Source of the DNA: JBKPHS01 sp046729975
Lineage (GTDB): Bacteria > Actinomycetota > Thermoleophilia > Solirubrobacterales > Thermoleophilaceae
Length of the DNA: 15,709 bases
NCBI GenBank assembly: GCA_046729975.1
Contig: JBKPHS010000001.1
Coordinates: 1-15,709 of the forward strand
Reading direction: 5' to 3'
Shown here: piece by piece, positions 7,771 to 13,311 of the stretch
Position numbering within the stretch: the stretch's first letter is position 1
How the letters are laid out: each line of letters begins with the position of its first letter
The notes under the pieces: model-generated
The model's database searches: none
Told to the model about the DNA's origin: nothing
Seen by the model: the letters and a program-made list of their open reading frames with translations, nothing else
Program-made: the position numbers and the translations under genes

Positions 7771-7986
7771 GTGACCAGCAGGGCGCGCCGTGCCTGGATC
7801 CGCCGCCGAGTGGCGGCGGGAGTGACGCCCGACGCGGTCCATCACGCGCTGAGCGCTGGTTCCGCGGCCGTCGGCGAGGACGAGCTGGCCGCGATGTGGC
7901 TCTATGCCTGGCACTGCGCGCCGGAGCCGGCCGGTTCCAGGCGTGCCGAACCCGATCGGGCACCGGTCCCGCTTCACGGGTCATGA
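7771..7986 (+). CDS. hypothetical 71-aa protein, first gene of the HATPase cassette
   Basis: This short gene starts with GTG 7771 behind a well-spaced GGAGGGG and ends by overlapping the HATPase start at ATGA (7983-7986). Its third codon positions are almost all G or C. I do not recognise a family. The N-terminus is strongly basic (TSRARRAWIRRRVAAG). A short helical middle follows (TPDAVHHALSAGSAA, then GEDELAAMWLYAWHCA), and the C-terminal third is rich in Pro, Arg and Glu and probably disordered. There is no signal peptide or membrane helix. Coupling to the HATPase suggests it is made with it in similar amounts, for example as a binding partner; this is inference from gene order only. Confidence 0.65.
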   Translation: MTSRARRAWIRRRVAAGVTPDAVHHALSAGSAAVGEDELAAMWLYAWHCAPEPAGSRRAEPDRAPVPLHGS

Positions 7987-8420
7987 GGACGAGGACGTTC
8001 CAGCTCGCGAGCGACCCGTCTGCTGCCGGGGTGGCACGCCGCGCCGTGGACGAGTACGCCGCAGTCCTTGGGCCGCCGATGCGGGAGCGCGTCCGCCTTC
8101 TCGTCACCGAGCTCGTGACGAACAGCGTCCGCCACGCGGAGCTCGACCCAGGCGATCTGATCTCGCTGACCATCTCGGTGCGGCCGCATGCCGTGCAGGT
8201 TGCGGTGGCCGACGGCGGGCCGGGGTTCGGCCGCCCGCGGGCGACGCTTGAGGAAGGAGTGGAGTCCGGCTGGGGTCTGTTACTGGTCGACGAGATCGCG
8301 GACAGGTGGGGAGTTCTTGACGGGAGCGAAACTCGGGTCTGGTTCGAGATCGGGCGCGAGCGCAGTCTGTTCGGCAGGGCGATCGGCCGCCTCGCGGGCC
8401 GAGCGCCGGCGACCGGCTAG
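7983..8420 (+). CDS. anti-sigma-factor-type HATPase (SpoIIAB/RsbW-like ATP-binding protein)
   Basis: This is a 145-aa stand-alone GHKL ATPase domain of the HATPase_c_2 type, typical of serine kinases/anti-sigma factors in partner-switching systems. The N box is ELVTNSVRH (43-51, with E43, N47 and H51). The G1 box is DGGPGF (77-82) and the G2 region is SGWGLLLVDEIADRWGV (95-111). No histidine-kinase dimerisation domain or sensor is present. The ATG at 7983 overlaps the upstream stop. The extra 82 codons open upstream lack a good start signal and run over the 71-aa gene. Actinobacteria carry many such orphan proteins. The usual STAS antagonist and sigma factor genes are absent from the window, so the target is unknown. 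The zinc-ribbon gene starts 10 bp downstream. Confidence 0.9.
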   Translation: MRTRTFQLASDPSAAGVARRAVDEYAAVLGPPMRERVRLLVTELVTNSVRHAELDPGDLISLTISVRPHAVQVAVADGGPGFGRPRATLEEGVESGWGLLLVDEIADRWGVLDGSETRVWFEIGRERSLFGRAIGRLAGRAPATG

Positions 8421-8425
8421 GAGGT
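8419..8425 (+). promoter_or_regulatory. consensus Shine-Dalgarno overlapping the HATPase stop codon
   Basis: AGGAGGT overlaps the TAG stop (8418-8420) and lies 5 nt before GTG 8431. It supports the zinc-ribbon gene as a translated and coupled frame, although the product is only 71 aa. Confidence 0.7.
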
Positions 8426-8430
8426 CTGAA

Positions 8431-8646
8431 GTGCCCTATCTCAGCTGCCCTCGATGCGATCTTCGCCTCTACAGCGCGGCGGCGTACTCGAGCACGGACA
8501 CCTGCCCGCGCTGCGCAAAGAGGATCCGGCCGTTCCGCACGGAGGGGCCTGGTGCCCCGAGCTGGAAGCGAAACCGCCGGCCGATGGGCGCCGCCGGCCT
8601 CATGTCCGCCGCGTCCGGGCCTCCGGAGGGCGGCGGCCATGGATAG
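8431..8646 (+). CDS. small double-CPRC zinc-ribbon protein
   Basis: This is a 71-aa protein with a compact zinc ribbon at the N-terminus: CPRC at residues 6-9 and CPRC at residues 25-28, separated by 15 residues (DLRLYSAAAYSSTDT). That is the right geometry for four-cysteine Zn binding. The tail (residues 30-71) is basic and then rich in Gly, Pro and Ala, and is probably disordered. GTG 8431 follows a near-perfect AGGAGGT. The frame is open upstream through the HATPase gene but has no reason to begin there. The stop overlaps the start of the next gene (ATG 8639 precedes TAG 8644). Such ribbons may bind nucleic acid or protein; no specific function can be assigned. Confidence 0.75.
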   Translation: MPYLSCPRCDLRLYSAAAYSSTDTCPRCAKRIRPFRTEGPGAPSWKRNRRPMGAAGLMSAASGPPEGGGHG

Positions 8647-8920
8647 GTCCGTGTCAGCCTCGCCGCAGCAGCACTCCAACCCCCATGCGGCTGACTACGG
8701 GCACGAGTACTGGTCGGTGATGCTCGACGTCGGCAGCCGCGTCTGTCTCTGGGCCGACTGGGCGGCCGTCGGTCAGGACGGCTCCCTCAGGTTCGGGCAC
8801 GGCAACAACGGCGATCCCACGGTCGGTTTCACGTCCGGGGAGTGGCGCAACTTCTTTCGCGCCCGCTACCCGGAGGGCACTCCCGTAGCAGTGGAGGACT
8901 GGCCGGGCGAGACCTCATAG
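8639..8920 (+). CDS. hypothetical 93-aa Trp-rich protein, last gene of the HATPase cassette
   Basis: ATG 8639 lies 8 nt after GGAGGG (8625-8630) and overlaps the end of the zinc-ribbon gene. The first 20 residues are polar and probably flexible. A compact domain follows: EYWSVMLDVGSRVCLWADW, then GSLRFGHGNNGDPTVGFTSGEWRNFF, ending in RYPEGTPVAVEDWPGETS. Five tryptophans in about 70 residues and alternating hydrophobic positions suggest a small beta-rich fold. The FTSGEWRNFF stretch faintly recalls the end of DUF397 (a small actinobacterial family near regulators), but the rest does not match convincingly, so I leave it unassigned. It ends 25 bp before the convergent stop of DUF2294 copy B. 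Confidence 0.7.
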   Translation: MDRSVSASPQQHSNPHAADYGHEYWSVMLDVGSRVCLWADWAAVGQDGSLRFGHGNNGDPTVGFTSGEWRNFFRARYPEGTPVAVEDWPGETS

Positions 8921-8945
8921 GCGCCGCCGGCCGATCTACCAGGCC

Positions 8946-9362
8946 TCAGCGCGGAGCCGAGCCGTCGCCGTCGAGCTCCGCAGCTACTCGCGTCGGCTCC
9001 GGTTCGAGCACGAAGATCTCCACTGCCATGTCGGGCTCGACGTGGCTGTCGCTCATGAAAGCCACCACCTTCCTGCCTGTCAGCTGCTCGACGGTCTTGG
9101 TGAACTCCTCGCGCATCGTCTGCTGAAAGCAGCGTCTCATCTCGAGCACCATGTCGCCCTTGCCGCTCGCGATCAGGCTTCGCTCAGCCTTGAGAAACGT
9201 GTCCGCCATCTGCACGACCACGAGATCGTTGTTGATCGTGGTGCGGGCCTTCGTCGGCCCTCGTCCGGTGTAGTCGTGCATGACTTGCACGATGGCACCG
9301 GAGATAGCCGCCCTCAACTCGCCCTGCGCAGCGTGTGCGGTCGTCTGCTGCTCCATGTCCAT
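8946..9362 (-). CDS. DUF2294 (MpsC-family, PF10057) protein, copy B
   Basis: This 138-aa protein carries one complete DUF2294 domain: DYTGRGPTKARTTINNDLVVVQM, then FLKAERSLIASG, RRCFQQTMREEFTKTVEQLTGRKVVAFMS and MAVEIFVLEPEP. It aligns without gaps to copy A over about 104 residues, with about 45 identities by eye. Differences cluster in the KAYFVDD/RTTINND segment and at R-to-C in the RRxFQQ helix. The ATG at 9362 is preceded by an AGGGGGG about 9 nt upstream; ATG 9356 is an alternative. The N-terminus (MDMEQQTTAHAAQG) and C-terminus (TRVAAELDGDGSAPR) are polar. It is on the same strand as copy A but separated from it by the oppositely directed cassette, and it is divergent from the DUF1326 gene. 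Confidence 0.92.
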   Translation of the reverse strand: MDMEQQTTAHAAQGELRAAISGAIVQVMHDYTGRGPTKARTTINNDLVVVQMADTFLKAERSLIASGKGDMVLEMRRCFQQTMREEFTKTVEQLTGRKVVAFMSDSHVEPDMAVEIFVLEPEPTRVAAELDGDGSAPR

Positions 9363-9515
9363 CCTGTCTTGCCCCCCTCTGGCTGCAGGCCGCACGCTAG
9401 GAGGAGGGGGGGCTGGAGAACCCGACGAACGGAGCTACGTCCACTTTAACACCGCAGCGCCTCATCGCCCCTCCGCCGGCCGTTAGGGTCGTCCATGCAT
9501 GAACGGTCCTGACCG

Positions 9516-10142
9516 GTGAACGCGTCGAGCAGCTGGGCCCTTTCGGGCAGTTACCTGGAGGCGTGTAACTGCGAGGCGATCTGCCCGTGTCGCCGCATCG
9601 GCGGCCGCCCTGGCGGGCGCTCGACCTACGGAATCTGCCTCGGGGCTCTGTCCTGGGCGATCGAGGACGGCCGCGCCGGCGATGTCGACCTGACCGGCCG
9701 GCGAGTCGTGCTGGTCAGCCGCTACAACGACGACGAGCCAGGCTCGCCGTGGGACTTCTTCCTCTACCTCGACGAGTCGGCGGACGATCTTCAGCGGGAG
9801 GCGCTAACCGCGATCTTCCTCGGGCGGGCCGGCGGGACGCCGCTGCGGCAATTCCCGTGGGCGTTCAAGCCGAGCCGGCTGATCGAGGTTCGGAGCGCTC
9901 GCATCGAGCTCGACCATACGCCCCGTCGCGGCTGGTTCCGAGCCGGGCGCGACGTGGAGGTCCGCGTAGCCGCGCCGGTCGTCGATCAGGAGCCCGTCAC
10001 CTGCATCATCCCGGGCCATCACCAGCCCGGGACGGAGGTCCGATGCGACGAGCTGCGCTCGACGGCCGCGCCGCTGGAATACGCGTTCAGCGGCCGCTGC
10101 GGCTACGAGGCGCTGTTCGCGTACTCGTCGGACGACGGCTGA
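9516..10142 (+). CDS. DUF1326 domain-containing protein
   Basis: This is a 208-aa soluble protein matching the DUF1326 family. The N-terminal hallmark W-x-L-x-G-x-Y-x-E-A-C-N-C is present, with cysteines 17, 19, 23 and 25 in CNCEAICPC, a likely metal or redox site. The later part has the usual YGICLGALSWAIEDG, the arginine-rich beta segments, and the terminal SGRCGYEALFAYSSDDG. The function of the family is not established. GTG 9516 is the first plausible start, and the Shine-Dalgarno is weak. A possible -10-like TAGGGT lies at 9484-9489. The gene is divergent from DUF2294 copy B and convergent with the sugar-binding lipoprotein; its stop codon lies inside a 12-bp near-palindrome. Confidence 0.85.
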   Translation: MNASSSWALSGSYLEACNCEAICPCRRIGGRPGGRSTYGICLGALSWAIEDGRAGDVDLTGRRVVLVSRYNDDEPGSPWDFFLYLDESADDLQREALTAIFLGRAGGTPLRQFPWAFKPSRLIEVRSARIELDHTPRRGWFRAGRDVEVRVAAPVVDQEPVTCIIPGHHQPGTEVRCDELRSTAAPLEYAFSGRCGYEALFAYSSDDG

Positions 10143-10176
10143 CATCAGCAAGTCCGCCGGACCCGCTGACGTCAGC
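10138..10176. repeat. pair of 12-bp palindromes between convergent genes
   Basis: GCTGACATCAGC (10138-10149) and GCTGACGTCAGC (10165-10176) differ at one central base. The second is a perfect palindrome; the first is palindromic except at its centre. The first covers the DUF1326 stop codon, and both lie before the stop of the convergent lipoprotein gene (10188). No T-run follows, so they are not classical intrinsic terminators. A protein-binding site or decayed repeat is possible. Confidence 0.5.
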
Positions 10177-10187
10177 CACTTCTCGGC

Positions 10188-11279
10188 TCAATCGATGCCT
10201 GCCGCCTTGCACGCCGCCTGGAAGGTGGACGTGCAGACCTGCGCCACGGTGTCGAACTGGTTCTTGATGACCGTGCTCTTGACGTTGCCCTTGGTCACCG
10301 CTATCGGCGTCAGGAGCACCGACGGCACGTTCTTCTTGCCGTTGTTCGTGTTGCTCGTGACGAGCCCCGCCGGCGGCTTCTCGCCCCTGGCCAGCGGAAC
10401 GGCGATCTCAGCCGCGACCTGGGCTTCCTGCGTGACGTTCTTGTAGACCGTCATGTACTGATCGCCGGCGAGAATCCGCTGGATACCGGCGACCGTGGCG
10501 TCCTGACCGGTGGTCGGGCGCGTGGACGGGTTGATGCCGGCCGACATCATCGCCGTGATTGCACCACCGGCAATGTCGTCGTTGGCGTCGTAGACGCCCG
10601 CGAACCCGTTGTTGCCGAGAGCCGTGATCGCCTGCTGCGCCTCGGTATCTGCCGCGCTGCCACTGTATCCGGGGGTGTCGAACGACCGGGCGATCTTCAC
10701 GTTGTTCGGCTTGAAGACACTGTTCGCGCCCTGCTTGAACAGGTGGGCGTTGTTGTCCGCCGGGTCCCCGTTGAGCATGATGATCGGCCCGTTGGGCTTG
10801 CCATTCGACTTGAGCTTGGCCAACAGGCTCTGGGCCTGCAGCGCGCCGACGCGGACGTTGTCGAACGAGACGTAGAAGTCGATGCTCGAGTTCGTGATCA
10901 GACGGTCGTAGCTGAGGACCGGCACGTTCTGGGCCTTCGCCTTGCTCACGATCGACCCCGCCGAGCCCGCGTCGACGGCGTCGAGCACGAGTACCTTCGC
11001 ACCCTCGCTCAGAGCGGCATCGGCGTCGCTCTGCTGCTGCGTGGCGTCCCCGTTGGCGTTGGCGTAGTGAATGCTGCAGTTGCTACACAGCTGCTTGACC
11101 TTCTTCTCGAAGTCAGGCCTGTCGTGTGCCTCATACCGCGGCGTCTGGTTCTCGGGTAGCAGCAGCGCGATCGTAGGCCCACCGCGGCCACCACCTCCGC
11201 CGCAGCCGGCGACCGCCAGCACAGCGAGCGAGGCCGCCGCCGTAGCGGCCAGGAGAGTGATCGGTTTGCTGCGAGCCAT
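10188..11279 (-). CDS. XylF-like sugar ABC transporter substrate-binding lipoprotein (orphan)
   Basis: This is a 363-aa periplasmic-binding-protein type I lipoprotein. ATG 11279 follows AAGGA at 6 nt and yields a signal peptide (MARSKPITLLAATAAASL) with lipobox LAVAGC, lipidated at C26. The open frame reaches 11348 but those residues are not signal-like. The mature part closely follows D-xylose-binding proteins: YANANGD, LVLDAVDAGSAGSIVSKAKAQ, LSYDRLI, DFYVSFDNVRVG, GDPADNNAHLFKQGA, ANDDIAGGAI and TGQDATVAGIQRILAGDQYMTVYKN. By family it captures a monosaccharide outside the membrane for an ABC importer. No permease or ATPase gene is adjacent, because both neighbours are on the other strand, so it must work with a distant transporter or act as a sensor. 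Four mature cysteines (CSNC, and VCTSTFQAAC near the end) are unusual for this family and could form disulfides. Confidence 0.92.
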   Translation of the reverse strand: MARSKPITLLAATAAASLAVLAVAGCGGGGGRGGPTIALLLPENQTPRYEAHDRPDFEKKVKQLCSNCSIHYANANGDATQQQSDADAALSEGAKVLVLDAVDAGSAGSIVSKAKAQNVPVLSYDRLITNSSIDFYVSFDNVRVGALQAQSLLAKLKSNGKPNGPIIMLNGDPADNNAHLFKQGANSVFKPNNVKIARSFDTPGYSGSAADTEAQQAITALGNNGFAGVYDANDDIAGGAITAMMSAGINPSTRPTTGQDATVAGIQRILAGDQYMTVYKNVTQEAQVAAEIAVPLARGEKPPAGLVTSNTNNGKKNVPSVLLTPIAVTKGNVKSTVIKNQFDTVAQVCTSTFQAACKAAGID

Positions 11280-11400
11280 GCTCGGTCCTTTGGTTGGGGG
11301 CGCTTCGTCTCGGCCCTCGCCAGGAGCGGCGGTAGCCGTTCGCATCACCGGTCATCTTGGCCCCGGGCGTACCGGTTGTCGTCGGCCCGAGAGCGACTCT

Positions 11401-11460
11401 TTCCGCTACCGCCTCCGAGGTGCGGCGACCCCTTGTCTACGCCCGTTGCGGTAGACGGAA
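11401..11460. promoter_or_regulatory. mutually exclusive inverted repeats upstream of the SnoaL-like gene
   Basis: TTCCGCTACCGC (11401-11412) is complementary to GCGGTAGACGGAA (11448-11460) except for one bulged base. GTCTAC (11435-11440) pairs perfectly with GTAGAC (11451-11456) inside the same right-hand arm. The two pairings exclude each other. This could be an operator or an attenuator-like switch in the divergent intergenic region between the lipoprotein and SnoaL genes. It may also be chance in GC-rich DNA. Confidence 0.35.
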
Positions 11461-11468
11461 ACCGCCGG

Positions 11469-11497
11469 TTGCGGCGCTCGCCGACGGCGCGTAGAGT
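11469..11497 (+). promoter_or_regulatory. possible promoter of the SnoaL-like gene
   Basis: TTGCGG (11469-11474) and TAGAGT (11492-11497) are separated by 17 bp, a housekeeping-sigma-like arrangement. The -10-like hexamer is 30 bp before ATG 11527, which leaves room for the GGAGGGAGGA ribosome-binding site. Assigned by pattern only. Confidence 0.35.
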
Positions 11498-11526
11498 CGC
11501 ATGAGGACAACTCGGAGGGAGGAAGA

Positions 11527-12060
11527 ATGCCTACAGACACCCGCTCCGCAGAGACGGCCACCGACAACGAGTCGGCCTCTCGGCGCATCATCGAGGAGGG
11601 CTTCAACAAGGGCAATCTCGCCATCGCAGACGAGCTGATAGCCCCGGACGCAGTCGACCACGATCCGACGACGCCCCCGCATCTGCGAAACCTACGCGGG
11701 CCCGAGCTCTTCAGGCAGGCGGTCTCGATGTACAGGTCCGCCTTTCCCGACCTTCAGATCACCGTCGAGGACACGATCAGCCAGGGCGACAAGGTCGTGC
11801 TGCGCTGGCGCTCGGAGGGCACGCACCGCGGCGAGCTGATGGGTCTCGCGCCGACGAACACCAAGGGATCGGTCACCGGCATCACGATCGACCGCTTCGA
11901 GAACGGCAAGGTCGTCGAGACCTGGACCCAGTGGGACAACCTCGGCCTGGCCAGGCAGATCGGCGCCGCGCCTCCGGAGGGCAGCCGCGCCGAGCGGTTT
12001 GGCGCCCTGATGCAGCGACTGACGGCGCGGCGAATGAGGAAGCGGTCCGGCGTCGCCTGA
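11527..12060 (+). CDS. SnoaL-like ester cyclase/NTF2-fold protein
   Basis: This 177-aa protein is of the SnoaL-like polyketide cyclase family (NTF2 fold). The family pattern is visible as IIEEGFNKGNLAIADELIAPDAVDHDP, then GPELFRQAVSMYRSAFPDLQITVEDTISQGDKVVLRWRSEGTHRGELMGLAPT and GITIDRFENGKVVETWTQWDNLGLARQIG. The final 30 residues (SRAERFGALMQRLTARRMRKRS) are a basic extension. In this broad family only a few members are true cyclases, so a polyketide role should not be assumed; most actinobacterial copies are uncharacterised and stand alone, as here. ATG 11527 follows a strong GGAGGGAGGA. The cyclase gene begins 57 bp downstream on the same strand. Confidence 0.85.
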   Translation: MPTDTRSAETATDNESASRRIIEEGFNKGNLAIADELIAPDAVDHDPTTPPHLRNLRGPELFRQAVSMYRSAFPDLQITVEDTISQGDKVVLRWRSEGTHRGELMGLAPTNTKGSVTGITIDRFENGKVVETWTQWDNLGLARQIGAAPPEGSRAERFGALMQRLTARRMRKRSGVA

Positions 12061-12117
12061 CCCGGTCCTCGACGTACTCGTCGTAGCCTGCGCGCTCACG
12101 GGCGGGCGCGAAGGCAC

Positions 12118-12930
12118 ATGACCGAGCACGCCAAGGACCCAGAATCGAGCGCCGAGAAGCGCCGGATGAGAGCGCGGCTGGCGGCCGCTGCCGCACGGCT
12201 CGACCGGCACCCGAAGCTCGTGCGGGCCGCCAAGCTCGCCCGAGAGCTGCTGCCCGGCGACAGCGAATTCGGCGATCCGCTCTCCACGGCCGGGAACGAG
12301 CAGCCCCACGTCGTCGGACGGCGCCTGTCGGCCTTGACCGCCGAGCGGCCCGGTCTGCTTCGGGAGGCCGGCTTGAGCGCCCTACAGGTCTGGCAGGCGC
12401 TCTCGGAGGCCCAGGGCCGCGGGCGCGGCGAGCGCGAGCTAGCGATCGTCTTCACCGATCTCGTCGAGTTCTCGCCCTGGGCGCTCGACGCGGGCGACGA
12501 CGCCGCACTCGACCTGTTGCGCGATGTGGCGCGCGCCATCGAGCCGCCGATCAAGCAGAGGCGCGGCGAGGTCGTCAAGTGGCTCGGCGACGGCATGATG
12601 GCGGTCTTCGCCGAGCCGCGGGCCGCGCTGGACGCCACGCTCGATGCCTGCGGACGGGTGGCCGAGCTTCAAGTCGACGGCTACGAGCCGCGCCTTCGCG
12701 CCGGCGTCCACGTCGGCCGACCTCGGAAGGTGGGAGGCGATTACCTCGGCGTCGACGTGAACATCGCCGCCCGGGTCGCAGAGGAGGCGCGGCCGGGAGA
12801 GCTGCTCGTGTCGGACCGGGCCCTCGCCGGGCTCGACGTCGGCGCGCTCAAGGTTCGCAAGAAGCGGCTCTTCCGGGTGAAGGGCGTGCCGAAGGACGTG
12901 ACTGCCTACTCGGTGGCTCTTGACGGATAG
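12118..12930 (+). CDS. soluble class III adenylate/guanylate cyclase
   Basis: This 270-aa cyclase has a helical N-terminal region (1-105) and one catalytic CHD domain (about 107-270). The canonical residues are all present with the right spacing. Metal ligands are D114 (FTDLVEFSPW) and D158 (LGDGMMAVF), 44 residues apart. Purine-specifying residues are K154 and D208, of adenylate type. Transition-state residues are N215 and R219 (NIAARVAEEARPGELLVS). It should therefore be an active homodimeric cAMP-forming enzyme. The N-terminal part (HPKLVRAAKLARELLPGD, FGDPLSTAG) resembles a module seen before CHD domains in many actinobacterial cyclases; it has no transmembrane segment and its signal is unknown. 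ATG 12118 has a short GAAGG before it. The next gene, a small membrane protein, overlaps or abuts its stop, so the two are likely coupled. Confidence 0.93.
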   Translation: MTEHAKDPESSAEKRRMRARLAAAAARLDRHPKLVRAAKLARELLPGDSEFGDPLSTAGNEQPHVVGRRLSALTAERPGLLREAGLSALQVWQALSEAQGRGRGERELAIVFTDLVEFSPWALDAGDDAALDLLRDVARAIEPPIKQRRGEVVKWLGDGMMAVFAEPRAALDATLDACGRVAELQVDGYEPRLRAGVHVGRPRKVGGDYLGVDVNIAARVAEEARPGELLVSDRALAGLDVGALKVRKKRLFRVKGVPKDVTAYSVALDG

Positions 12931-13240
12931 CAGGGCAGGGCAGCTTCAGGGTGTGCGCGGGGCGCGTCGGGTGCGCCACCTCCTGGCGTACCTGATCGAC
13001 GTCGTCGTCGCCATCGTCGCGGTGCTCATCCTGGCCGGGATCCTTCTCGTCGCACTCGAGGCCAGCCGCGACAACTCGTTCGTCTCGGCGATGCTCGACA
13101 CCGCGAAGTTCCTGGCCGGGCCGTTCGACGGCATGTTCGAGCCGAGCAACCGCAGGCTCGGAGTCGCCGTCAACTGGGGGATCGCCATCGCGGTCTACGT
13201 GTTCGTTGGTCGCTGGTTGACCGGTCGCCTGCGCAGGTAG
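12920..13240 (+). CDS. small two-span membrane protein, paralogue 1
   Basis: This protein of up to 106 aa has a first membrane helix (LLAYLIDVVVAIVAVLILAGILLVAL), an extracytoplasmic loop (EASRDNSFVSAMLDTAKFLAGPFDGMFEPSNRR) and a second helix (VNWGIAIAVYVFVGRWL), ending in the basic GRLRR. The start is unsure: TTG 12920 overlaps the cyclase stop, while GTG 12953 lies just outside it after TCAGGG and gives 95 aa. It aligns with the next gene product over about 59 residues at close to half identity by eye. I do not recognise a named family. Its coupling to the cyclase gene suggests it may help bring the enzyme to, or report to it from, the membrane (inference). Confidence 0.75.
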   Translation: MTDSRAGQLQGVRGARRVRHLLAYLIDVVVAIVAVLILAGILLVALEASRDNSFVSAMLDTAKFLAGPFDGMFEPSNRRLGVAVNWGIAIAVYVFVGRWLTGRLRR

Positions 13241-13286
13241 CAAGCCGCGCCCCGTGAAGGTGCGACGGGCGAAGGGGCGGCCGCGC

Positions 13287-13306
13287 TACGTTTCGCGCAG
13301 GGAGGA
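13287..13306 (+). promoter_or_regulatory. -10-like element and Shine-Dalgarno before paralogue 2
   Basis: TACGTT (13287-13292) resembles a -10 hexamer, and GGAGGA (13301-13306) lies 5 nt before GTG 13312. The ribosome site decides the start. The very short gap from the -10 to the start implies a short leader or, if the hexamer is chance, read-through from the cyclase operon. Confidence 0.35.
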
Positions 13307-13311
13307 ACACC

